From the NCBI RefSeq assembly GCF_021183625.1, contig NZ_CP089214.1, forward strand, positions 3,410,001-3,474,000: a stretch of 64,000 bases of DNA. The letters run 5' to 3'. The position numbers were made by a program, and so were the translations under genes. The notes beneath the pieces are model-generated. The model ran no database searches. It was not told the origin of the DNA and saw only the letters and a program-made list of their open reading frames with translations. Positions 36,571 to 47,163 of this stretch are shown piece after piece. The number at the start of each line of letters is the position of its first letter. Positions within the stretch are counted from its first letter, which is position 1. The DNA comes from Nocardia asteroides (GTDB lineage: Bacteria > Actinomycetota > Actinomycetes > Mycobacteriales > Mycobacteriaceae).

Positions 36571-37977
36571 ATGGAACGCCTCACCGGACTCGATGCCAGC
36601 TTCCTGTATCTGGAGACCGGGACGCAGCACCTGCACGTGTGCGCACTCCTTATGCTCGACCCCGCCGCGGACGGCGGCGGCTACTCGTTCGCCACCTTCA
36701 AGGCCGAGCTCGGGCGCAGGCTGGCCTTCGTCCCGCAGATGCGCCGGAAGCTGCGGGCGGTGCCGCTGGAGCTGGACTATCCGTACTGGGTGGAGGCGGG
36801 CGATTACGACCTGGACTACCACGTCCGGCGCTACGGCCTGCCCGCGCCGGGCGGCCGCGCGGAGCTGGCCGAGCTGGTCGGCGACATCGCGGGCACGCCG
36901 ATGGACCGCAACCACCCGCTCTGGCAGGTGCGGGTGGTCGAGGGGGTCGAGGGCGACAAGGTCGCGGTGATCCTCAAGTACCACCACGCCGCGGTGGACG
37001 GCGTCACCGGCTCCGAGCTGCTGATGGCGCTGTGCGATGCCGAGCCGGGCAAGCGCGGGAACGAGGAGCAGGCCGCGCCGCTCGGTCGCGAGCCGGAGCC
37101 GAGCGACCTGCGGCTGCTCGCCGAGGCGGCGCTGCGCTTCCCGGCCCGCGCCGGGGTGCTGCGGATGGTGCCGAAGACCGTCGGCAGGCTGGCCGGGATG
37201 GTGCGCAGGCGCGTCGGGAACCGCTCCGGCATGGCGCTGCCGCTGACCGCGCCGCGCACCCCGTTCAACGGGGCCATCACCCCGCACCGCGCGGTGGCCT
37301 TCACCGAGGTCGAGCTGGCCACGGTGAAGCGGATCAAGAACGCCTTCGGGGTGAAGATCAACGACGTGGTGCTCGCGGTGGTCGGCGGCGCGCTCCGCGA
37401 CTACCTGGCCGAGCGTGGCGAGCTGCCGGAGGAGAAGTCGCTGATCGCGACCATCCCGGTGTCGGTGCACGAGTCGTCGCGGCATACCAGGGGGATCAAC
37501 AAGGTCTCCTCGATCTTCTGCCTGCTCGGCACCGATATCGCCGACCCCGTGCAGCGGCTGAAGCGGGTGGCGGAGGCGAACCGGGCCGCCAAGGAGGAGC
37601 ACGAGGAGCTCATCGGCCCCGACTTCCTACAGGACTGGACGCAGTACGCGCCGCCGAACACCTTCCGGGTCGCCATGCGGCTGTACTCCTCGCTCGAGCT
37701 CGCGGAGCGCCACCCGGTGGTGCACAACCTGGTGGTCTCCAACGTCGCCGGGCCGCCGCTGCCGCTGTACTTCCTCGGGGTGCGGCTGCTCAGCTCGTAC
37801 CCCTTCGGCCCGATCTTCCACGGCTCCGGGCTGAACATCACCGCGCTCTCCTACGACGGCAAACTCGACTTCGGGGTGATCGCCTGCCGGGAGCTGGTGC
37901 CCGACCTGGCCGAGCTGACCGACCGGATCCCCGGCGTGGTCGACGCACTGGCCGCGGCCGCCGAGCAGACGGCCTGA
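36571..37977 (+). CDS. Wax ester synthase/diacylglycerol acyltransferase (WS/DGAT)
   Basis: 468 residues, the full length of actinobacterial WS/DGAT enzymes, which esterify acyl-CoA to diacylglycerol or fatty alcohols and build storage lipid. The start ERLTGLDASFLYLET is diagnostic. The catalytic HHxxxDG motif is HHAAVDG (His138, His139, Asp143). NDVVLAVVGGALRDYL, PLYFLGVRLLSSYPFGPI and GLNITALSYDGKLDFGVIACRE are the conserved C-terminal blocks. Substrate preference cannot be told from sequence. One of probably several paralogues in the genome. Confidence 0.94.
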   Translation: MERLTGLDASFLYLETGTQHLHVCALLMLDPAADGGGYSFATFKAELGRRLAFVPQMRRKLRAVPLELDYPYWVEAGDYDLDYHVRRYGLPAPGGRAELAELVGDIAGTPMDRNHPLWQVRVVEGVEGDKVAVILKYHHAAVDGVTGSELLMALCDAEPGKRGNEEQAAPLGREPEPSDLRLLAEAALRFPARAGVLRMVPKTVGRLAGMVRRRVGNRSGMALPLTAPRTPFNGAITPHRAVAFTEVELATVKRIKNAFGVKINDVVLAVVGGALRDYLAERGELPEEKSLIATIPVSVHESSRHTRGINKVSSIFCLLGTDIADPVQRLKRVAEANRAAKEEHEELIGPDFLQDWTQYAPPNTFRVAMRLYSSLELAERHPVVHNLVVSNVAGPPLPLYFLGVRLLSSYPFGPIFHGSGLNITALSYDGKLDFGVIACRELVPDLAELTDRIPGVVDALAAAAEQTA

Positions 37978-38048
37978 GCGGCACCCGGTACAGTGCTGCC
38001 GACGCGCCGGAGCCGCCGGTGCCGCGAACGACCCACGGGGGATCCATC

Positions 38049-38480
38049 ATGCAGCGACTCTCCGCCGCCGTGCTCGCCGCCGGTGTGCTCGCCCTGGTCG
38101 TCAGCGGTTGCGGATCGGATGAATCGACCGACGCCAACGGGCTGCGCAAGGGGAGCACCGGCGCCGCCGCCGGCACCACCACGGCCGGTGCGCCCAGCAG
38201 CGCCGCGCCGAGCAGTGCGACGGCCGCGCCCGGCGAGGCCCCGAGCACGACGCCCGCCGCGGCGCCGAGCGGGTCGGGCGCCGACATCACCTGCGCCGAG
38301 TTCCGAAAACTCGACACCGAGCAGGAGAAGGCGGTGATCGAGCTGATCCTCGCCGCGAACCCGGACAGCCCGTTCACCGGCAGCCCGAATGTCGCGCTCG
38401 GCACCGCGAAGCTGGTCTGCCTCGCGCCCAGCGTCGCCGACGAGCCGGTGGCGACCGCCGCCGGGCTCGTCGCCGAGTAG
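38049..38480 (+). CDS. Small secreted lipoprotein with Ala/Ser/Thr/Pro-rich linker
   Basis: 143 residues. Signal peptide with lipobox VSGC near residue 21. The next 60 residues are a low-complexity Ala/Thr/Ser/Pro/Gly linker, followed by a compact domain of about 60 residues (DITCAEFRKLDTEQEKAVIELIL to the end) with two cysteines that probably form a disulfide. It resembles small lipoproteins common in Nocardia. GGGGGA ribosome binding site upstream. No function known. Confidence 0.8.
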   Translation: MQRLSAAVLAAGVLALVVSGCGSDESTDANGLRKGSTGAAAGTTTAGAPSSAAPSSATAAPGEAPSTTPAAAPSGSGADITCAEFRKLDTEQEKAVIELILAANPDSPFTGSPNVALGTAKLVCLAPSVADEPVATAAGLVAE

Positions 38481-38603
38481 GGACCCCCCGGGTGCCGTCG
38501 GCGCGCAGCGTCTCGCCCACGAGCGCGTGCCTGCGCGGCTGCTCGCCGCCGACAGGCGCCTCGCCACGGCGCCCATGCCCGCGCAGCGGGTAAGAATGGG
38601 GCG

Positions 38604-41063
38604 GTGGCCGAACTTGCGCTGACCGCCCGTCTCAACCCCTCCGCGGCCGATGCCAGGCGGGGGGTGGTTCGGCTGCATCCGGAGGCACTCGCCGCGCTCG
38701 GGCTGCGGGAGTGGGACGGGATCGCGCTGACCGGCTCCCGGCGCACCGCGGCGGTGGCCGGGCTGGCCCCGGCGGGCACCCCGGCCGGAGTCGCGCTGCT
38801 GGACGACGTCACGCTCTCCAACGCGGGGCTGCGCGAGGACGCCACCGTGGTGATCGCGCCCGCGACGGTGTTCGGGGCCAAGCAGATCCGGGTCAGCGGC
38901 TCGCTGCACGCCACCCGCTCGATCCCGGCGAACACGCTGCGCCAGGCGCTGCTCGGCAAGGTGGTGACGGTGGGCGACGCCGTTTCGCTGCTCCCCCGCG
39001 ACCTCGGCCCCGACATCAGCTCGGCCGCCACCACCCAGGCGCTCTCCAGGACCTTCGGCATCGCCTGGACCACCGAGCTGCTCACCGTCACCGGCACCGA
39101 ACCGGCCGGCCCGGTCAGCGTGCAGCCCAACTCGGCCGTCGACTGGGGTCCGGGCGTCGTGACCTCGGCCCTTCCGGGCGAGCCCGGCGCGGAGCTGCGA
39201 CCGGGCGTCCCCGGGACGGAGGCGGCGGGATCTCGGCCGAGCGGATCGGGGCCGAGCTCACAGCCCGCCGACTTCGGGACGGGGTCCCAGCCCGGCGACT
39301 TCGGGACGGGGTCCCAGCCCGGCGACTTCGGGACAGGGTCCCAGCCCAGCGACTTCGGGACAGGGTCCCAGCCCAGCGACTTCGGGACAGGGCCACAGCT
39401 CGGCAACTTCGGGACGGGGGCGCAGCCGGGCGGGCCGGAGTCTATGTCGACTGCGGCCGGGGGTGACCGGATTCCGCTGCCCGCCACGGTGACCAGGGGC
39501 AGACCCGCCCCCGCCGCAGCCGACCTGATCGGCGTCCAGGGCCAGTCCGCCAAACTCGGCGAGTGGCTCGCGCTCGCCATCGACGAGCCGGAACTGCTGC
39601 GCACCCTTGGCGCCTCCCCGCACCTCGGGGTGCTGATCACCGGCCCGCACGGGGTCGGGAAGGCCACGCTGGCCAGGGCGGTCGCCGCCCCGCGCCGGGT
39701 CACGGAGCTGGACGGCCCCTCGGTCGGCGCGACGGAGAGCGGCACCCGGCTGCGCACGGTGGCCACCGCCGTAGCCGAGGTGAGCTCGGGGCAGGGCGGC
39801 ATCCTGCTGGTCACCGATATCGACGCACTCCTACCGAGCGCAGCCGAACCGGTCGCCACGCTGATCCTGGACCAGCTCCGCGCCGCCGTCGCCACCCCGT
39901 GCGTCGCCTTCCTCGCCACCACCGCGCACCCGGGCGAGATCGACGCCAGGCTGCGCGCCCCCGACCTCTGCGACCGCGAGATCGCGCTCCCGCTGCCCAC
40001 CGCCGCGGTCCGCGAGGCGCTGCTCGACTTCCTGCTCCGCGCGGTGCCGACCGGCGAGCTCCAGCTGGCCGAGATCGCCGCCCGCACCCCCGGTTTCGTC
40101 GTCTCCGACCTGGCCGCGCTCTGCCGCGAGGCCGCGCTGCGCGCCGCCTCCCGCACCGGCCGCGAACACACCGACCCGCGGCTGCTGCAGGCCGACCTGG
40201 CAGGCGCGCTCGAGGTGATCCGCCCACTCTCCCGCTCCGGTAGCGAGGAACTGGCGATCGGCAGCCTCGGCCTGGACGACGTCGGCGACATGGTGCAGAC
40301 CAAGCAGGCACTCACCGAGGCCGTGCTCTGGCCGCTGCGCCACCCCGACTCCTTCGCCCGGCTCGGCATCGAGCCACCGCGCGGCGTGCTGCTCTACGGC
40401 CCGCCCGGCTGCGGCAAGACCTTCCTGGTCCGCGCTCTCGCCAGCACGGGGCAGCTCAGCGTGCACGCCGTGAAGGGCGCCGAGCTGATGGACAAGTGGG
40501 TCGGCGCGTCGGAGCGCGCGGTACGCGAGCTCTTCCAGCGGGCCAGGGACTCCGCGCCGTCGCTGATCTTCCTGGACGAGGTGGACGCGCTGGCCCCGCG
40601 CCGCGGCCAGAGCGGCGACTCCGGGGTCGGCGACCGGGTGGTCGCCGCGCTGCTCACCGAGCTCGACGGGGTCGAGCCGCTGCGCGACGTCGTCGTGCTC
40701 GGCGCCACCAACCGCCCGGAGCTGATCGACCCCGCGCTGCTCCGCCCCGGGCGGCTGGAGCGGCTGGTCTTCGTCCCGCCGCCGGACGCCGAGGCGCGGG
40801 TGGCGATCCTGCGCACCGCGGGCCGCCCAGTGCCGTTGGCCGCCGACGTCGACCTGGCCGCGCTGGCGAAGGAGCTGGACGGCTACTCCGCCGCCGACTG
40901 CGCCGCGCTGCTGCGCGAGGCCGCGCTCACCGCCATGCGCCGGGACATCGACGCCGCCGACGTGTCCGCCGCCGACATCGCCGCCGCGCGCGCCGCGGTG
41001 CGCCCCTCGCTCGACCCGGAGCAGGTGGAGGCGCTGCGCCGGTACGCGGAGAACCGCGGCTGA
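38604..41063 (+). CDS. AAA+ ATPase of the CDC48/Rv0435c type
   Basis: 819 residues. Residues 1-160 resemble the double-psi barrel N-domain of CDC48/VAT (VRLHPEALAALGLREWDGIAL). Residues 190-280 are a linker containing nine-residue repeats (DFGTGSQPG). The first AAA domain is degenerate (GPHGVGKAT; LLVTDIDALL). The second is canonical (GPPGCGKTF, LIFLDEVDAL, GATNRPELIDPALLRPGR). It probably remodels or unfolds proteins as a hexamer with most ATP hydrolysis in the second ring. GTG start; AAGAAT ends 6 nt upstream, so it is probably leaderless. M. tuberculosis Rv0435c lies next to pssA; here about 8 kb intervene. Confidence 0.93.
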   Translation: MAELALTARLNPSAADARRGVVRLHPEALAALGLREWDGIALTGSRRTAAVAGLAPAGTPAGVALLDDVTLSNAGLREDATVVIAPATVFGAKQIRVSGSLHATRSIPANTLRQALLGKVVTVGDAVSLLPRDLGPDISSAATTQALSRTFGIAWTTELLTVTGTEPAGPVSVQPNSAVDWGPGVVTSALPGEPGAELRPGVPGTEAAGSRPSGSGPSSQPADFGTGSQPGDFGTGSQPGDFGTGSQPSDFGTGSQPSDFGTGPQLGNFGTGAQPGGPESMSTAAGGDRIPLPATVTRGRPAPAAADLIGVQGQSAKLGEWLALAIDEPELLRTLGASPHLGVLITGPHGVGKATLARAVAAPRRVTELDGPSVGATESGTRLRTVATAVAEVSSGQGGILLVTDIDALLPSAAEPVATLILDQLRAAVATPCVAFLATTAHPGEIDARLRAPDLCDREIALPLPTAAVREALLDFLLRAVPTGELQLAEIAARTPGFVVSDLAALCREAALRAASRTGREHTDPRLLQADLAGALEVIRPLSRSGSEELAIGSLGLDDVGDMVQTKQALTEAVLWPLRHPDSFARLGIEPPRGVLLYGPPGCGKTFLVRALASTGQLSVHAVKGAELMDKWVGASERAVRELFQRARDSAPSLIFLDEVDALAPRRGQSGDSGVGDRVVAALLTELDGVEPLRDVVVLGATNRPELIDPALLRPGRLERLVFVPPPDAEARVAILRTAGRPVPLAADVDLAALAKELDGYSAADCAALLREAALTAMRRDIDAADVSAADIAAARAAVRPSLDPEQVEALRRYAENRG
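39262..39433 (+). repeat. 27-bp tandem repeat coding the AAA+ linker
   Basis: About six copies of a 27-bp unit encoding Asp-Phe-Gly-Thr-Gly-Ser-Gln-Pro-Gly and variants. The four central units are nearly identical at DNA level and the outer ones diverge (PQLGN, AQPGG). Being in frame, copy number could vary between strains and change linker length. Confidence 0.9.
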
Positions 41064-41201
41064 CGCGGAGTGTGCCCGGAGCTTGCCGGAGGACCGGTGG
41101 AGTGACGAACGCCGCTCCGCCCAGCACCGGCAACGGTCCTGGCCACCCGCCCAAGTAGGATCGACCCGGACGACCGCCCGCCCGAGACGACGGAGCGTAG
41201 T

Positions 41202-44024
41202 TTGCTCGTAATCCTGCTCGCACATGCCCTCGCCGCCGTGGTGGCCCCGCTGTGCGTCCGGATCGCGGGTCGAAAAGCCTTCTATCCGCTCGCGGCGGTC
41301 CCGCTCGCCTGCCTCGGCTGGGTGGTGGCCCACTGGGGCACCACCCAGGTGGTCAGCGTGGCGTGGGCCCCCGCGATCGGGATGAACATCGACCTGCGAT
41401 TCGATTCGCTCGCCGCCGTGATGGCGGTGCTGGTGCTCGGTATCGGCACCCTCATCCTCTGCTACTGCGCCCGCTACTTCGACGACGACGAACCGCGGCT
41501 CGGCGCCTTCGCGGCCCAGCTCGTCGGCTTCTCCGGCGCCATGTTCGGCGTCGTGACCAGCGACAACATGCTGCTGCTCTACGTCTTCTGGGAGATCACG
41601 ACGGTGCTGTCGTTCCTCCTGGTCGGGCACAACGCGGACCGGGCGGCGAGCAGGCGCGCGGCCATCCAGGCGCTGCTCGTCACCGGCGCGGGCGGGCTCA
41701 CCATGCTCACCGGCATCGTGCTGCTCGGCCACCTCTCCGGCAGCTTCCTGCTCTCCGACCTGCTGGACGGCGGGGCGCCGAGCGGGGTGGCGGCGAGCGT
41801 CGCGGTCGGGCTGATCCTGGTCGGCGCGCTGAGCAAGTCCGCCATCGTGCCGCTGCACTTCTGGCTCCCCGGCGCCATGGCCGCCCCGACCCCGGTGAGC
41901 GCCTACCTGCACGCGGCCGCCATGGTGAAGGCGGGCGTCTACCTGATCGCGCGGCTCGCGCCCGCCTTCGCCGAGTCGCCGGTCTGGCACCCGCTGGTGC
42001 TGACGCTCGGCGCGGTCTCGATGGTGCTGGCGGGCTGGCGCGCGCTGCAGGTGACCGACCTCAAGCTGGTGCTCGCCTTCGGCACCGTGAGCCAGCTCGG
42101 CTTCCTGGTCATGCTGGTCGGCATCGGCACCCCGGAGGCCGCGCTGGCAGGCATCGCCATGGTGGTGGCGCACGCGCTGTTCAAGGCCTGCCTGTTCATG
42201 GTGGTCGGCATCGTCGACCACGGCGCGGGCACCCGCGAGCTGGGCAGCCTCTCCGGGCTCGGCCGCCGCGAGCCGGTGCTCTTCGGCGCGGCCGCGCTGG
42301 CCGCGCTGAGCATGGCGGGCATCCCGCCGCTGCTCGGCTTCGTCGGCAAGGAGAGCGCGCTGGCCGCCGCGCAGCACGCGGAGGTGCTGGCCGGGCCGGT
42401 GCGGGTGGCGCTGCTGGCGGTCTTCGTGGTCGGCTCGATGCTGACCGTGGCCTACAGCGCCCGGTTCGTCTGGGGCGCCTTCGCCGACAAGGACGGCGTC
42501 GAGCCCCTGAAGCGCTGGCACGGCCCGGATCCCGCCTTCCTCGCTCCACCGGTGCTGCTCGCGCTGGCCGGGCTCGCCGCCGGGCTCGCCGCGCCCTGGG
42601 TCGACACGCTGCTCGCGCCCTACGCCCGCACGCTGCCCGGCCCCGCCCCCGAGCACCTGGCGCTCTGGCACGGCTTCACGCTGCCGCTGCTGCTCACCGT
42701 GGTCGTGGTGGCGGGCGGGCTCGCGGTCTTCGCGGTGCGGGGCCGGATCCACGAGTCGGCGCACCCGCGGCTCGGCAATGCCGACCGGGTCTACGACGCC
42801 ACGCTCAAGCAGATGGACCGGCTCTCGCTGCGGATGACCGCCGCGACCCAGCGCGGCTCGCTGCCGCTGAACCAGGCCACCATCCTCGGCACCATGACGC
42901 TGCTGCCCGCGATCGCGCTGGCCATCGCCGGGCCGAGCGAATTCCGGATGCGGCTCTGGGACACCCCGATGCAGCTGGTGATCGCGCTGGTCATGATCGC
43001 CTCCGCGCTGGCGGCGACGGTGGCGCGGAACCGGCTGGCCGCGGTGCTCGTCGTCGGCGTCACCGGCTACGGCTGCGGCGTCATCTTCGCGCTGCACGGC
43101 GCCCCCGACCTCGCGCTCACCCAGTTCCTGGTGGAGACGCTGCTGCTGGTGGTGTTCGTGCTGGTGCTCCGGGCCTTCCCGGCGGAGATCGAGGAGAGCA
43201 GGCTGGCCGCCTCGAAGGGCAGCAGGGCGGTGCTCGGCATCGCGGTCGGCTCGGTGGTCGCTGTACTCGGCGCGGTGGCCGTCGCGGCACGCAGCGCGAC
43301 GCCGATCTGGCAGCTCATCCCGGAGGCCGCCTACACCCTCGGCGGCGGCAAGAACGCGGTGAACGTGCTGCTCGTCGATATCCGCGCCTGGGACACCCTG
43401 GGCGAGATCTCGGTGCTGGTCGTCGCCGCGACCGGGGTGGCATCGCTGGTCTTCCGGGTGCGCCGGTTCGGCAGCGCCCCGCGCGCGGCGGACGCCCCCG
43501 ACTACGACCCGGACCGGGTGGGCTGGCTCTCCGCGGGCCGCCTCATCTCCAGGGAGAACCGGTCGATGATCCTGCAGATCGCGACCAGGCTGGTGTTCCC
43601 GACGATCATGGTGCTCTCGGTCTACTTCTTCTTCTCCGGGCACAACGCGCCGGGCGGCGGCTTCGCGGGCGGGCTCACCGCCGGGCTCGCGCTCACCCTG
43701 CGCTACCTGGCGGGTGGCCGCTACGAGCTGGGCGAGGCGCTCCCGGTGGACGCCGGGCACATGCTCGGCGCCGGGCTCATCCTCGCGGCCGGCACCGCGG
43801 CGGCCTCGCTGCTGGTCGGGGCGCCGCCGCTCTCCTCGGCGATCATCGAGGTGACGCTGCCGCTCTTCGGCGAGATCAAGCTGGTGACGGCGCTCTTCTT
43901 CGACCTCGGCGTCTACCTGATCGTGGTCGGGCTGGTCCTCGACGTGCTGCGCTCGCTCGGCGCGCGCCTGGACAGCGAGCTCGACACGGACACGCCGGTC
44001 GGCGCGAAGGGAGGCTACGCGTGA
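41202..44024 (+). CDS. mrpA: Mrp Na+/H+ antiporter subunit A (MrpA with fused MrpB domain)
   Basis: 940 residues with about 24 membrane helices. Residues 1-500 are the NuoL/proton-channel part (LYVFWEITTVLSFLLVGHN, LHFWLPGAMAAPTPVSAYLHAAAMVKAGVYLI). After about 590 comes a DUF4040 segment (HGAPDLALTQFLVETLL), and the last 140 residues are an MnhB domain (GHNAPGGGFAGGLTAGLALTLRYL). This A+B fusion is usual in actinobacteria, and there is no separate mrpB. TTG start with GGAG upstream. The stop overlaps mrpC (GTGA). The complex exports Na+ in exchange for H+. Confidence 0.94.
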   Translation: MLVILLAHALAAVVAPLCVRIAGRKAFYPLAAVPLACLGWVVAHWGTTQVVSVAWAPAIGMNIDLRFDSLAAVMAVLVLGIGTLILCYCARYFDDDEPRLGAFAAQLVGFSGAMFGVVTSDNMLLLYVFWEITTVLSFLLVGHNADRAASRRAAIQALLVTGAGGLTMLTGIVLLGHLSGSFLLSDLLDGGAPSGVAASVAVGLILVGALSKSAIVPLHFWLPGAMAAPTPVSAYLHAAAMVKAGVYLIARLAPAFAESPVWHPLVLTLGAVSMVLAGWRALQVTDLKLVLAFGTVSQLGFLVMLVGIGTPEAALAGIAMVVAHALFKACLFMVVGIVDHGAGTRELGSLSGLGRREPVLFGAAALAALSMAGIPPLLGFVGKESALAAAQHAEVLAGPVRVALLAVFVVGSMLTVAYSARFVWGAFADKDGVEPLKRWHGPDPAFLAPPVLLALAGLAAGLAAPWVDTLLAPYARTLPGPAPEHLALWHGFTLPLLLTVVVVAGGLAVFAVRGRIHESAHPRLGNADRVYDATLKQMDRLSLRMTAATQRGSLPLNQATILGTMTLLPAIALAIAGPSEFRMRLWDTPMQLVIALVMIASALAATVARNRLAAVLVVGVTGYGCGVIFALHGAPDLALTQFLVETLLLVVFVLVLRAFPAEIEESRLAASKGSRAVLGIAVGSVVAVLGAVAVAARSATPIWQLIPEAAYTLGGGKNAVNVLLVDIRAWDTLGEISVLVVAATGVASLVFRVRRFGSAPRAADAPDYDPDRVGWLSAGRLISRENRSMILQIATRLVFPTIMVLSVYFFFSGHNAPGGGFAGGLTAGLALTLRYLAGGRYELGEALPVDAGHMLGAGLILAAGTAAASLLVGAPPLSSAIIEVTLPLFGEIKLVTALFFDLGVYLIVVGLVLDVLRSLGARLDSELDTDTPVGAKGGYA

Positions 44025-44397
44025 CCGCCAACCTCACCCTGCTCGTCGTCATCGGCGTGCTGGTGGCCTGCGGCGTCTACCTGATCCTGGAGCGCGCGGT
44101 CTCCAAGATGCTGCTCGGCATGATCCTCTTCGGCAACGCGGTGAACCTGCTGATCCTCACCGTCGGCGGCCCGGACGGAAACCCGCCGCTGCGCAACGCG
44201 GAGGCGGCCGACCAGGACATGGCCGACCCGCTGGCCCAGGCCATGGTGCTCACCGCCATCGTCATCACCATGGGGCTCACCGCCTTCGTGCTCGCCCTCG
44301 CCTACCGCGCGCGGATGCTCACCACCACCGACGACGTGCCCGACGACCCCGAGGACGCCGACGTCGCGGGGCGGCGCGAGCGAGAGGACCCGGAGGA

Positions 44398-44401
<4 letters not shown>
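44021..44401 (+). CDS. mrpC: Mrp antiporter subunit C (NuoK-like)
   Basis: 126 residues, three helices. VYLILERAVSKMLLGMILFGNAVNLLIL and DPLAQAMVLTAIVITMGLTAFVLAL are the NuoK/MrpC signatures, including the conserved Glu of helix 2. An acidic tail of about 25 residues follows. GTG start overlapping the mrpA stop. Confidence 0.93.
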
Positions 44402-45998
<1,597 letters not shown>

Positions 45999-46002
<4 letters not shown>

Positions 46003-46535
46003 GCCGGGAGAACCTCGGCCGGGTCGGCGTCGTGCTCTGGCTCGCGCTCGTCTACACGCTGCTCTGGGGCACGCTGACGCTGGGCAACCTGGTCGCCGGG
46101 CTGCTGATCGGGATCGTCATCGTAGTGGTGCTCCCGCTGCCGGCCATGCCGGTGACCGGCCGGTTCAACCCGATCGCCTTCGCCGAGCTGGTCGCGGTGA
46201 GCACCTACTACGCGCTGCACTCCAGCCTGCAGGTGGCCTGGCTCGGGATCCGGCCGGGGTCGCAGCCGGTCTCCGGGGTGCTGCGGGTGCGGCTGGACAT
46301 CCAGTCCGAGCTGGTGCTCGCGCTCTGCGTCGACCTGCTCAACCTGATCCCGGGGACCATGGTGCTCGAGATCGACCGGGACCGCCGGGTGGTCTACGTG
46401 CACGTGCTGGACGTGGGGAGCGAGGCCGCGGTCGAGCAGTTCTACCGCACCACCCGCAGGCTGGAGCGGCTGCTCGTCTCGTCCTTCGAGCGGCGGCCCG
46501 AGCCGGAAACTTCCGCCGAGGAGGCGAAATCATGA
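45999..46535 (+). CDS. mrpE: Mrp antiporter subunit E
   Basis: 178 residues. Two to three N-terminal helices (LALVYTLLWGTLTLGNLVAGLLIG) are followed by a soluble domain with VLRVRLDIQSELVLALCVDLLNLIPGTMVLEID, the typical MnhE block, and YVHVLDVG. GTG start overlapping mrpD. Confidence 0.92.
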
Positions 46536-46792
46536 CCGTCGTCGCCGGTATCGCCGCGGTGCTGCTCTCGGTGGCCGCGCTGCTCACGCTGTTCCGGGTG
46601 CTGACCGGGCCGAGCACGCTGGACCGGGTGGTCGGGCTCGACTCGCTCACCGCCATCGCGGCGGCCGCGCTCGCGGTCTACGCGGCCTGGAGCAAGGAGA
46701 CCTCGGTGGTGCCCGCCATCGTCGCGCTGGCGCTGGTCGGGTTCCTCGGGTCGGCCGCGGTCTCCCGCTTCCGGGTCAGGGACGACCGGTGA
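46532..46792 (+). CDS. mrpF: Mrp antiporter subunit F
   Basis: 86 residues, three helices. FRVLTGPSTLDRVVGLDSLT is the MrpF signature loop. ATG start overlapping the mrpE stop (ATGA), and its stop overlaps mrpG. Confidence 0.92.
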   Translation: MTVVAGIAAVLLSVAALLTLFRVLTGPSTLDRVVGLDSLTAIAAAALAVYAAWSKETSVVPAIVALALVGFLGSAAVSRFRVRDDR

Positions 46793-47121
46793 GCGCGCTG
46801 GAGTGGGTCTCCGCGGTCCTCATCCTCTTCGGCTCCACGCTGGCGCTGACCGCGGCCATCGCGCTGGTCCGCTTCCGGGACACCCTCGCCCGGATGCACG
46901 CCGCGACCAAGCCGCAGGTGGTCGGGCTGGTGCTGGTGCTGCTCGGCGCCGCCATCCAGGTGCGCGGTGACGTGAACGCCTGGATGCTCGTGCTGATGAT
47001 GCTGTTCGTGCTGCTCACCGCACCGGTGATCGCGCACCTCATCGGGCGCACCGCCTACCGGGAGCAGCGCTACCGGGACGGGTTGCTCCAGATCAACGAG
47101 CTCGGCGACGAAGAAATGTAG
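46789..47121 (+). CDS. mrpG: Mrp antiporter subunit G
   Basis: 110 residues, three helices. ALVRFRDTLARMHAATKPQVVGLVLVLLGAAI matches MnhG/PhaG. Last gene of the mrp operon, in which every junction is a 4-nt overlap, implying strictly coupled translation of the complex. Confidence 0.92.
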   Translation: MSALEWVSAVLILFGSTLALTAAIALVRFRDTLARMHAATKPQVVGLVLVLLGAAIQVRGDVNAWMLVLMMLFVLLTAPVIAHLIGRTAYREQRYRDGLLQINELGDEEM

Positions 47122-47163
47122 TAGTTCCGGCCCGGCCGGAGGCGCGACCGCTCGCGGGCCTGA

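Noticed and set aside
39262-39433. CRISPR-like array
   Set aside because: The repeats are adjacent without spacers, in frame and code a protein linker; no cas genes are present.
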